Assembly (NCBI RefSeq): GCF_964355755.1
Contig: NC_092675.1
Coordinates: 27,738,912 to 27,800,911, forward strand
Length of the DNA: 62,000 bases
From: Antedon mediterranea
Taxonomy: Eukaryota > Echinodermata > Crinoidea > Comatulida > Antedonidae
Direction: 5' to 3'
A program made the position numbers and the translations under genes. Below, one piece after another: positions 12,707 through 23,411 of this stretch (position 1 is the stretch's first letter; each line of letters begins with the position of its first letter). The notes beneath the pieces were generated by a model. That model had not been told where the DNA came from and ran no database searches. It saw nothing but the letters and a program-made list of their open reading frames with translations.

Positions 12707-13108
12707 TTAATGTTTAAAAGATCTAAATTGTACATTTATGCCGGTAGGGGCAAGAGTGCCAAGCTTTACAATTATTCTTTCTTCTATAATTTTACGAGAT
12801 GTCTCAGAACCATTACATACCTTAACACCAGAAATTGTAATATCCGAAAGGGAATGCTCATTATTAAAAAAATGGGTGGCTACAGGTAATCCGGGAGTCT
12901 TTAGTTTAATAGACCTTAAATGTTCTACAAACCTATCACCTAACCTACGTTTAGTTTCACCAATATAAAGCATATTACATTTAGTACACGAAATACAATA
13001 AACTAGATTTCTAGTGGTGCACGTAATACGATCTGTGATAACATAATTACCAGAAGGTCTTACTATTTGGTTTGAACATGAAACGTAATTACATGTCGAA
13101 CATCTATT
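12707..13108 (-). pseudogene. Penelope-like element endonuclease fragment (GIY-YIG)
   Basis: The minus-strand frame encodes the C-terminal endonuclease of a Penelope-like retroelement. It has a Cys-rich lead-in (CSTCNYVSC, then TRNLVYCISCTKC), then the GIY-YIG core as LYIGETKRRLGDRFVEHL, a VATHFFNNEHS block and a final LGTLAPTGIN block before a stop at 12707. In this family the domain nicks target DNA for insertion and follows the reverse transcriptase. The frame is closed by a stop just upstream of about 13108 and no reverse transcriptase is present, so the copy is 5'-truncated and dead. The hammerhead-like core downstream and repeat ends on both sides belong to the same kind of element. Confidence 0.8.
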
Positions 13109-13156
13109 TATTCTATCTATCTATTTTGTCATTATTTTCAGTAATTTGCCTTTGGA

Positions 13157-13343
13157 TTTATACATATATATATGGGGCTAAGGCAAATTACTGAAAAAAT
13201 GACAATGCTGTGGGTATCAGTGGCTGGATCTCAATGGAGATACAAAAATAAAAAGCGAAAAGCTAAATCAAAACAATAAAGTAAACAGCCAGAAAAGTTA
13301 GCAGAGCTTTCGGGCAACACTAGCCCTTCATCAGTGCAAGTGA
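13157..13343 (-). mobile_element. Penelope-like element end fragment with hammerhead-like core (minus copy)
   Basis: This is the inverted partner of 11464-11638. On the minus strand, positions 13334-13297 read CTGATGA, a GGGC...GCCC stem-loop, GAAA, then GC-TCT-GC and TA, matching a hammerhead core with a 3-bp helix III. This copy keeps an intact CTGATGA box. The two copies bracket the endonuclease fragment and the tRNA-derived repeats. Confidence 0.6.
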
Positions 13344-13371
13344 AGGAATTTGGATAACGTCATAGTATTAT

Positions 13372-13652
<281 letters not shown>

Positions 13653-15430
13653 TTAAAGTGCATTCGAAAAAGCCTTTGAGTTTAGTATAATATTGTGGAT
13701 TCCAGTTTAATAAGTGCTTAATATAAGAATAATACAGTGACGTTTGTACAATAATTAGCAATTACTATAACTGTAACGTTTGTTTTTTGAGTATATACAA
13801 AAACTAACACAGTGCATGGAAACGCCATTTCACAATAACATCATTGTAAATAGGATAAGAACACGTTACGCAGTGTAGCAACGCAAAAGCTCGGTTCCCA
13901 TTACCATCATCACGAACTATCACTTCGGTCAACCCACTTGCGTAGCGCCTACGTCATTGCGTTTCGCCCTAGATGGCGCAAACATTACGTTACGACTGCA
14001 TGAGCACCGTGCTGTAGAGGCAACAGTTACGCAATCCTTACACTTGCAAAATGACGGAAAATCAAATACAAAATTAATTGACTGCGATGCGTCCTGAGCC
14101 TAGACCATTACCTACTTCTAATCAGACATTATGTCTAATATGAATTATAATATATAAATGTCAATTCATACAATAATTAATTTACAAGTTGAGGGGGAGG
14201 AATACAAAAATCCCTATTTAATAATAGGCCTAGCGGTAATTAAATCGGTGTTCAAACATTGTTCACAAAACAACCTCGGTGCACCGATTGGTAACCCGTC
14301 AAAATTAGAGAGTTTGGCCAAACTTACATATCCGTGTCACAACACGTATACGGTTACGTTTAAATTTATAGCATTTTTTTATTTTACGCATCATTAGGCC
14401 TAGAGGTTTAAAGGTATGTAGGCGTAGGAGGTAGGTATAGCCTAGTATTATCTAGAGGCCTAAGGAAACAGTTTTCTTGAAACATTTTAATAACAAAACA
14501 TACAGAATTTCCTTGAATACGTTTGTTTTGCTGGTAAATGTGATCTGTGCCACGTTTAACAACTTAATTTAATGTAATTAATATGTGTGACGTAGTATGC
14601 GTATAATACGGATACGTTACGGCATGGATTAATGAATTCATTAATCCATGGTTACGGTGTCGGTGTGTTTTGTTTTGGCTTCTTCTCCATGTGAATCACT
14701 CTTTATTTGGTCTAATAGATGACGTCTGAAAATGCAGAATAGATTCCATTCCAATCTCAAAAGATTATTTCTATAATTTCTTAACCAACCGAAATTAACC
14801 TGATCTGAGTAATAAATCTAGTGTATTGCATATAATCCCTAATTATTTCTTCTTGTATAGGCCTATTGTTATTCAATTTAGACCAAATAAATGAATGAAC
14901 GAACGAATGAACGTAATTCGGCAAGGGTTGTTAAATTGAAAAAAACAAAAACATTTAAGCTTATCGTGATGTTTTCATAGTTGATTTCTATTTTCCCCCT
15001 TAATGATACTTTTTTTTTTACATTTGCTACAATATTTATTACCTTAAGTCTGTTTTTCCCTTAGCGAATATATTCGCGCGAATCGAAAATTCTTTACGTC
15101 ACAAAAAGTAGATGAAAATATTAATACGCATGCGCATTAGTGAACACTTTCGAATTGCTCGAAACAATTCGCTAGAGTAGAAAGCCGGCTTTTGTGCCGT
15201 TTATTTCCATAATATATGATCTAGATTCTAGACAAGCATGTAATGCATAACAGCAAAATATTAAAAAGAACGTAAAAAAATAATCGATTTTATGTTGCGA
15301 AGAGTTTTATGTGATAACATTAGGTTATAGTGTAGATATGTGGACCTACCTGTAAATTAATATGATGAATAGCCTATGTGTTATTAGATTGACTGTGAAA
15401 GAGTTGATGTATTACTTGACTCACATTTAA
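13653..15430. other. Intergenic stretch upstream of the class A GPCR
   Basis: I see no coding sequence. A GC-richer patch at about 13860-13990 contains CGTTACG/ACGTCATTGCG pieces that may be a decayed MITE of the GGTTCCCACTAG family. A micro-hairpin with 7-bp direct repeats is listed separately at 14616-14657. Confidence 0.4.
14616..14657. mobile_element. 28-bp perfect palindrome between 7-bp direct repeats
   Basis: GTTACGG (14616-14622) is followed by a perfect 28-bp palindrome (14623-14650) that starts CATGGATTAATG, is centred on GAATTC and ends CCATG. An exact second GTTACGG follows (14651-14657). This is the structure of a target-site duplication around a tiny insert or an excision footprint. 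Three other loci in the window share the CATGG start and exact 7-bp flanks. Confidence 0.8.
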
Positions 15431-15435
15431 TATAG

Positions 15436-15443
15436 TATATAAG
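15436..15443 (+). promoter_or_regulatory. Possible TATA box
   Basis: TATATAAG lies about 540 bp upstream of the GPCR start codon and is followed by a GC-richer stretch. In such AT-rich DNA this could be chance. No transcript start can be seen. Confidence 0.2.
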
Positions 15444-15981
15444 CACGGTTTTTCCGGAAAATTGCCGAGAAGTATGCTCGGTTGGTTTCAAAATATTATT
15501 GTTATTCTCCTTCGTTTTAGAGTTTATTGGTTTACGATAAAATTCAATACATAACCATTATACCAGAATAGGCCTACATGTTATCTTCAAACGTTATTAT
15601 TTATTACCGTACTGCTGCGTATAATTTAAATTAAAGTTGTGGAGAGGGGTTGGGCGGTATTGTGTATAGTGATGTGTGTAATATACACTCACTATATTTT
15701 CCTATGAAATTGCTAATTTCCTTTCTTTGTGCATCTTATACGTTTGTCGTTTGTTACACCTAGGTATACACCAAAATACAACCTTATGGGTTGATATTTA
15801 ATATGTTTTTTGTTTATTGGTATTAATAATAATATATAGTTATGGTAAAGATATTGATGTCCATTTCATTGTTTGGTCGTTTATATAGCTTATATAGTCG
15901 CTTGTATTTTATGCTGCACAGGCGAATATAGTTGTTGTTGTTATTATTATCATTATTATCATTCAGGTTAATTGTGAGTGA

Positions 15982-16162
15982 ATGATGGCTGAACCTGAGC
16001 CCGAACCGCCACAGGCTTCGGCTTCTTCCGAACCCGAGCCTACATCCGAGCCAGAATTCACGGATACTGTCCAATGGATCCTTGTTGTTATTGCAGTCAT
16101 ATTTATTATTGTTGGTACGATCGGTAATTCATTAGTAATCCTGACAATTGTACGTATGACAA
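15982..16162 (+). CDS. Class A GPCR exon 1 (N-terminus, TM1)
   Basis: It encodes residues 1-60. A second in-frame ATG follows the first directly, so the start could be 15985. The donor CAA|GTAAGT is strong and leaves phase 1. Confidence 0.85.
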
Positions 16163-19100
16163 GTAAGTATCCATATCATAACATTCAATTGATATTAAAA
16201 CATCATAATTATTAGAAAGAAGTATGCGCCTACACCATCAGTCAGATACGACAGTATCATTATGATATTAATATCTTGGTATATTATACGGAAATGGATG
16301 CATATATGGAACTGAAACATAAATACCATATTTATTCGAACAAAAAACGCCTCCCTCGAATAAACTCCCCCTCCCCCATTTTAAATAAACCCCACCCCAT
16401 ATTTTGAATAAACGTCCCCTTCAAATACACGCCCGAAAATTACCCAAACCCTTTGAATACCGTTGATATGCAGTATCTTTAACTGATGGTTCTTCATCCT
16501 TGTTGGCACAATATAATGTCCTTTATGCTCGATGAATCTTGGAAACAGCATTATAATATAAGCCAAAAAAGTTGTTGACCAAACAGGTAAAATTCTGGCA
16601 ATGAAATAGCAACTTTGATTGCAGATGAAGATGCTCACTTGTTATACCAAAAACTGAAATATGACATTATTTATTTCATGTGTCATTTCAATTTTGGATG
16701 TTTCCATACACGTTTGATCCAATAGACTGGGTAATAATGTTTCAAAACATATATAAATATAAATCCACGATATTATTGTATGAAAACTATTAATTTGATA
16801 TCTAATTATTATACTATAAATTAAACTTATATTTATGTGTGTAAGCCTACATATTACCACTAATTGCAAAGCATATATAGCTTAATGTTTATTGCGTAAT
16901 AATTGTTTAATGGGCTAGGCCGGCTATGTGCAGGTGTTCACAGGTCCCCAGGGCACAGAGAACTACATGCACAACAGGCCTAGGATATGCGCAAAAGCAA
17001 GGCAAGTCAGAAATTTATGCGAGGCATCGTTTTACCATCATCAAAAAATGCGAGGCATCATTTTATCATTTCCCAAAATTTAGGATCGATTATTATTCTT
17101 TGAAAACAGAACAGTATCAGCAGTAACATATTACAGCATTTTTATTGGCAAATTAACAAATATATTGAGATTAAACGTGTTTTTCACCAATAAATGCATG
17201 AGAAATTGACGCATTCCACTTTGTTTTAGTCCTCTATTATCATTTTGGCCGTGAAGCTAGTTAATTCTATTTCCTTATTCTGAATTGAAGGCATTATATA
17301 CGGTATAATACTGTAGATGAAAAAACCTCAAAACGGAACCTCTAATTCCTCTGGTATCCAGTATCATTTACTACTATGGCTAATGCTATCATCTTGCACT
17401 ATTGATAATTTTATAAATTACAGTACCTTTTTTTGTAAACATTTTGTACTGTACTTTTATAAGTGTTACCCCAAATTTCACAACAATCATTAATATATGG
17501 TAATATCAATGCATAAATAAAATAAATTATACACTACTTTTTAGCAGTTTTCTCAATTTATATATTATTATTATACTGATGTCTTTATCAATTGTTGTTT
17601 GTTAACATGTTTGTTTTTTTACCAATTTTACAATCAATTTCTATTCCGAGAAATGTTTTGATATAAATACGTTGTTGTTGTATTGAATTGATTCTGTGAA
17701 GTCTTTTTAACCAACTCTTTCATTATCATTATGAACAAACAATTTGAACATTGTAGTCAACTTATACCAGCCACGATATGACTTGAATGAAAAAAACAAT
17801 CGTTACATAAAAATAAACAACATAGCATGATGAGTGTATACACGAATCTATTTCGATACGCTAGACCTATTTTAAAAATATAAATAATTGATTATTAGGC
17901 CTATAATATAGCATAATAGCACGTTAAGAAATGCCTCGCACCTTTTTGAAATTGTAAACTATATGCCTCGCATGCCTCACACTTATATTTGGTGTTCCTC
18001 GCTGCCTCGCAGAATCGAATTGGAACAATACAATGAAAACCCCAGTGGTCTAATGGTTAGGAGATCTGCATATCAAGCAGAAGGTTCCGGGTTTGAATCT
18101 CGGAGAGGGCTTTTTCTCATTCTTTTTTCATTTTCATTTGTTTTTTTGCCTCGCACTTTGTTACTACCCTGTGTGTGTGTGTGTGTGTTTAAAATAAGCG
18201 CCATCTTTGATTTCAACATGGCGGCTGTTTACTACTTTAATAACAATATATTTGGAATCCTCAGTATCACAAACATAGGTACTGTATAGGCATCATTTCT
18301 AACCTACTAGGTTACTTATATGTCAAGTTATAAGCCAAAATACGTTTTAAATGGTGACCATCTTGAATTCCAACATGGAGGCTGAAATAGAATATTTAAA
18401 ACTTTAATAACAATATTTATTTGGAATCCTCAGTATCACAAACATAGGTATATAAACTATTTTTAACTTGCTATGTTAATTAAAAGTCAAGTTATAAGCC
18501 AAAATACGTTTAAAATGGCGGCTATCTTGGATTTCAACATGGCGGCTGAAATAGAATATTTGCAACTTTAATAACAATATAGTTGGAATCTTCACTATCA
18601 CAAACATAGGTATAGACACCATTTTTAACTTGCTACGTCACTTAAAAGTCAAGTTATAAGCCAAAATAAGTCTGAAATGGCGGCAATTTTGTTTTTAACA
18701 TTTTAAGGGTGAAGATCTAAAAATTGAGCCGGGTAAACAGCAAATTTGATTTCAGCACCCCAAAATTACCCTAAAACACATGTTTATTCGCTTTTAACAC
18801 GAAATGCCTACAGCATCTTATTAGAGTAGAAATATGACTATCTGGACTAGTCTAATTACGCATACTGCACTTTGCATCGATACGTCGCTGCGTTGCGTTG
18901 CGTTCTAGTTGGAACCACGCTGGTCCAATTGACGGATGTTATCAACAGCCAAGGGTCTAATTTAACATTTCTTCGGTTGCAATCTACTTCTGAAGATTTT
19001 TTGTATTGTTTTTAAGCCATGATGTAATATTAAACAATCAACTAATTATATCAAAGGAAGGCGTCCTTATCAAATAAGGCAATTTCTAATATTTAATATA

Positions 19101-21352
19101 CGCATATTATTTTATATAAACGCATATTGTTAGTGCAGATTACATCTATAACTGCACAGTACACACATAATGCAGGTATTATGGGTAATAATTTTTGTAG
19201 TTTGTATTATCAGTAGTATACGTATGAAACGCGAAATGTGCCAAAATATTTATCTTTTTTACAAATATTACGGTCTAGAACCTATATAGCACTTTGGTAA
19301 AAATCGGATTAATCAACTTTGCAAATGCCTTCGTAAACATTTGAATATAATACGTTCGTACATATTACTGTATTTGTTTGTCTTCATCTTCAGCAAGGTT
19401 AAGATCTTTGTATTTTGGTTATTTCCGATCATTAAACTTAAGGCCCATTCACACTAGGACGATAACGATCGACGATAATAGACAATTATTTGCATTTTTC
19501 ATACATAAAATAAAAGAAATATAAAACCTTTTCATTCTAGAACTATAGAATAACCATCTATGCTTCCTGTGATGAAAATTATATTTTCACACGTCCAATC
19601 AAATGACGTCATGATTAGTAAGAGCAATAATATCGTGACAATACAACGATTTTATTGTTTTTATGTATCATGACGTCATTTGATTGGAATTTTAAAAATA
19701 TTATTTTTATCAAAGACAGCATAAATGATTATCCTATAGTCCTAGAACGAAATACTTTCTAATTTCTTTTGTTTTATGTTAAAAAAATGCATGCTTATAT
19801 ATTTATCGTCGATCGTTATCGTCCTAGTGTAAATGGGCCTTTAACCTGATGCAGGACCACATGTAATACTCATGAGATGCTTTATTATGGAGTTTCATAA
19901 TGACTACCAAATATTTTATATGCGGAGATACTACACTGACATTAATGAAAATATTATAATGTAATATTACAATAATTTGAATTATTTTGTTCACAGATCG
20001 ATCTATAACCGAGATATTTCTGACATCATTGGCGGTTGCCGATCTTCTCGTCTGCATTGCCTGTATTCCTCTACTGATTGTTGGCATCACTGTCCACAGT
20101 GGTCACACTGGCTTCTCATACATACTCGAGCAACAGATATTTTACTCATCTTCGGTCGCATCTATTCTAAATCTTACCGCCGTTGCTATAGACCGTCATG
20201 ACGTAATCATGAATCCGATGAACCGTAAAATAACGGTGAAAAGATGTAAATACGTTTTGGTGGCTGTTTGGGCAATCTCTCTTTTAGTTGCCGTGGTGAT
20301 CTACTTCATCCCGTCGAAATACGAATGGATCCTTCTTGGTTTGTTCCTGTTTACTCCGTTGTATCTTATGATTCACTGTTATGTGAAAGTTCTAAAGAAA
20401 GCAAAGGAATCGGCAGAAAAGGTCTTGTCTGAAAAAAGTAATGGCGGCGCAACAAAAAAGAAAGGTCGTGTGGATAAAACTGTTCGAATGGTTGTTGTTA
20501 TTGTGGTCATGTTTTGTGTCAGCTGGATTCCATCTCTGATTGTCCGTTTCTTAAAATACACCATAGACATTGAGGACTTGCTTTTGGCAGTGTTAGAAAT
20601 CTCATCATGCCTAGTAGCGTATGGTGGCAGTTCGCTCAACTTTCTTGTCTACGCATTCATGAGTAGAAAGTTCAAGAACACAATGATGCAGGTAAATAAT
20701 AGTCTGGAAACGTTGTTAATTCAGAAACAACGCATTTGTTTTAATCTTAAAATGATTCATTGGCTGATTTAGCGTCAACTATGCACCAGATTCTCTGTAT
20801 TGTACGGTATTTCATTATTATGGCATTATCTGTGTGGCGGTATTATAGGCTAATTCTGAATACAGTGTTAGGCTACATATTCAATTCAATTAAAAATTAT
20901 ATGCAAAAGGAAAAAGCAAGGATCTTACAGAAAAATGTAAAATGTGTTTCTGTAATTGTAAGACCCTTTACAAAAAGTAAATAGTATACCAATGTATGTA
21001 TCACATGTGGCACCTGAATTATGTTTCTACATGCGTCACATGTGATCCATATGTGACATTGTATTACACAATTTGATACTGGACCAATTATATAGCTATA
21101 GATACAGTATTCGAAAAAAATATGTTCTTAAACTATACTTTGCCATATAGAATCCTGCAATGTTTCTTATGTTGGTTTTAATACAGGTTCTGAAAAGTTA
21201 GCCTAATAATAATAACAAATTACCGTAATTTACAATTATTTGCTATATTTTTTCTTTAATTTGTTATTTCTTTTCAGATGTTTTTCAAAAGAGGTAAAGT
21301 GATGCCCTTTAGAAATACCGCAGGTCTTTCAATGTTACAAACCGATATATAA
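15982..21352 (+). CDS. Class A (rhodopsin-like) GPCR, 3 coding exons, 316 aa
   Basis: Joining 15982-16162, 19997-20691 and 21278-21352 keeps one frame (intron phases 1 and 0) and gives 316 residues. The N-terminus is rich in Glu and Pro with no signal peptide. TM1 carries GTIGNS (N49 = N1.50), TM2 LAVADLL (D76 = D2.50), TM3 ends AIDRH (residues 126-128, a DRY variant), TM4 has W152, TM5 has P181 and Y189 at canonical spacing, TM6 has FCVSWIP (233-239) and TM7 SSLNFLVY. Oddities: no Cys at 3.25 (Y102), only about five residues between TM4 and TM5 with no Cys, and NPxxY changed to NFLVY. It is presumably a plasma-membrane receptor, ligand unknown. The exact subfamily cannot be named; lineage-expanded receptors of this kind are common in echinoderms. 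Poly-A signal possibly at 21604-21609 (AATAAA). Confidence 0.88.
16321..16440. repeat. Degenerate tandem repeat, GAATAAACGCCCC-like unit
   Basis: About four imperfect units, each with AATAAAC followed by a C-rich run, lie in intron 1 of the class A GPCR. The C-rich composition contrasts with the surroundings. Confidence 0.6.
18036..18130 (+). mobile_element. tRNA-derived repeat, third copy
   Basis: It shares the head of the 11977 copy: CCCAGTGGTCTAATGGTTAG, the loop ATATCAA flanked here by a full 5-bp stem TCTGC/GCAGA, and a T-arm GGTTTGAATC, then TTTTT. About 25 bp upstream of the head is also similar between the two copies. The acceptor stem is partly eroded. It lies in the large intron of the class A GPCR, in the same orientation. 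Confidence 0.7.
18190..18690. repeat. About 160-bp tandem array, 3+ copies, with ATGGCGGC motifs
   Basis: Landmarks recur at steps of about 157-164 bp: AACATGGCGGCTG at 18215 and 18536 (AACATGGAGGCTG at 18372) and a TCACAAACATAGGTA block three times. Each unit pairs an inverted CCATCTT with a downstream ATGGCGGC. A (GT)n run at about 18171-18188 precedes the array. It lies in intron 1 of the class A GPCR. Confidence 0.85.
18880..18918. mobile_element. Fragment of GGTTCCCACTAG-family MITE
   Basis: It contains GTCGCTGCGTTGCGTTGCGT followed by TCTAGTTGGAACCA, matching the inverted end of the MITEs at 52.9 and 56.5 kb. Only one end is present. Confidence 0.5.
19441..19840. mobile_element. MITE with long terminal inverted repeats and two CRE-like sites (copy 2)
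   Basis: This is the best-preserved copy, 400 bp. The left end starts AGGCCCATTCACACTAGGAC and the right end closes with GTCCTAGTGTAAATGGGCCT. The inner arms each hold AATGACGTCATGAT or its complement, a perfect TGACGTCA element. The flanks CTTA and TTAA suggest a TTA target duplication. It lies in intron 1 of the class A GPCR, 157 bp upstream of exon 2. Confidence 0.85.
19997..20691 (+). CDS. Class A GPCR exon 2 (TM2 to TM7)
   Basis: The acceptor TTGTTCACAG|AT completes an Asn codon with exon 1. The exon covers TM2 through the helix-8 region and ends at CAG|GTAAAT in phase 0. If the intron is retained, the frame runs on to a stop at 20772, replacing the last 24 residues with 27 others. Confidence 0.9.
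21278..21352 (+). CDS. Class A GPCR exon 3 (C-terminal tail)
   Basis: It follows a pyrimidine-rich acceptor (ATTTCTTTTCAG) and adds 24 residues starting MFFKRGKVMPFR before TAA. The basic start fits the cytoplasmic end of a GPCR tail. The exon is short, so confidence rests on splice phase and context. Confidence 0.7.
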   Translation: MFFKRGKVMPFRNTAGLSMLQTDI

Positions 21353-22060
21353 CCAGAGATCAGAGACTGCTGCTTTTACGATCTCCAAAACAGTCGTTCA
21401 AAATATATATACATGACATACACTATTTACAGTGGATAAATGTTGATCTCACTGTAATACAGTATGCAATTATTGTACTGCAGTTACTGCAGTACACTTT
21501 GTTTAATAATCTTTAAAACTTGTTTATGCAATTATTTAGCAAGCTTTTTCTGAACACACCTTTACTGCTCCATAAATTCGTTCAAAAAACTAAAAACTAA
21601 AATAATAAATTATTGTAGTAAAAATGAATGTCGTTACTACAGTCAATGCAGTAGAATAATTTAGATACGAAACGCTGAATTTAAGGCACGGAACGTGTTT
21701 GTCAATAGTTAGGACAATGAAAATGATCACGAGTAATGTAATTTCACTCTTATGCAGTTATTAGTATTATTACGTGACAATTAATTGTCATTTTTACATT
21801 GTCATTCGCTATTAGCTTGACGATTTGAGTTGTTAAAAAATCTAAAAAACATTCCTAAATTTACTACAAAAGCTGAAGTCAAATGTCAATCTTTTGAGTC
21901 ATTGCTTTAAGTAATATACAATGAAGTACGACATGTTATTATGATATTTATAATAATTATATCACCATTATAAGACCATTATAGTAAGTAATCATTATAA
22001 TAGTTGAGAGATAATAGTTGTTGCGACAATGAAGATATTATTAAAGTTAAATCCTATAGA
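21353..22060. other. 3' flank of the class A GPCR
   Basis: There is no further coding sequence. An AATAAA lies at 21604-21609. Several CTGCAGTA/TACTGCAG palindromes occur around 21470-21500. Confidence 0.4.
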
Positions 22061-22061
22061 G

Positions 22062-22270
22062 TGCATTGTTACAACCGTTAATGTAGAAAACGCCAGCTAA
22101 TGTCGAAACAACCGTTAATGTAGAACAACCAACCGCTTATGTAGTAAAACCTCCAGCTTATGTGTTTCTACATAAGCTGGAGGTTTTACTACATAAGCGG
22201 TGGATTGTTCTACATTAACGGTTGTTTCGACATTAGCTGGCGTTTTCTACATTAGCGGTTGTAACATGCA
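22062..22270. repeat. About 200-bp near-perfect palindrome built from repeated units
   Basis: The left arm (about 22062-22162) and right arm (about 22169-22270) are complementary over roughly 95 bp, with a loop of about 6 nt around GTTTC. Within each arm a short motif (ACCGTTAATGTAGAA or ACCGCTTATGTAG) recurs three times with CCAGCT between. It lies between the two convergent GPCR genes. It would fold into a long hairpin if transcribed. Confidence 0.9.
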
Positions 22271-23411
22271 TTACCAAAACACATGTTCTTTTTGATAGAC
22301 AAAACTGACAGCGTGTAAACACTTTGTTCCGTTCAATAGATAGGCCCTGTTCACAGATAAATATATATATAAGAAAAAAAAAAGATAATTAGGCCTAATT
22401 AACGTAATTATCCTTATTTAATGTGTTTATTTGAAAGCAATACAATAAAAAGTATAAAAGAAAATCAAAGTGATATTGCTATTAATATGACGTAATATTG
22501 ATTAAAGCTAGGCCTACGTTGGGTCTGTAAATCATATTTGGAAGATATTTTGGCTAGCTGTAACCGAATAGTTTTTTCGACAGTTCAGGTCATCTTCTTT
22601 TAAACGAAACAAAAATAACTTTAGGAAAAGTACACATTTACTACGTAAATTTACGTAGGGCCTATTTAATAAATGTACTACTGTACTAGGGTTTGCACAT
22701 TATGAAATTTAAGAGTAAATTCATGTAAATTAAAAGTATGAAAACATCTACTTTACGTTTTGATAATGAGTAATACATAATATTGAAAATATTTCAATGA
22801 GTTTATCCTCCAGTAATGCCTATTGTTAATTGTACATATTTACACTTTTTGTTGTTTTTAAAATTGTTTAAAAAATGTATATAACTGTGTTTTATGTATT
22901 CGTTTACAGATGTTTTGTCATTAAAATTAATTAGTTTGATACCGTAATTGTTGTATTCGTTATTTAGCTACGATACATCTTGTTGACCAGTTCAATATGT
23001 TAATTAACATATGATAACTTTGGTATTAGCATAGAGATATTATTATTACATTATATTACTAGGTTATCTCTGGTATTAGCTATTAAGATAAGTTTATAGT
23101 ACTATATTTATATATTTATGTATTTGAGAAAATCATAAGGTACTATTAACATTACTAGAAAAACCACTAGAAACGATCAAAGTAATATGTGTATACGTTG
23201 ACTATCTAGTTAATTAGATACTCGTTTTTTGAGAAAACACAATTACCGAAATTATTTTTTAACAAGCCATTTGTTTGTATCCACCCAAGAAGTTGTCCTC
23301 AATCAATTAGTCACTATTGGCGTTCCATAACCTCCTAAAATGTGTATTAGAGTTTTATGAGAGCTGTGTTGTTATACGCTCACTATCGTATATTATAAGC
23401 TATAGATTGTT
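22271..23411. other. Intergenic stretch, no gene seen
   Basis: AT-rich unique sequence between the palindrome and the next MITE. I see no coding signal. Confidence 0.45.
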
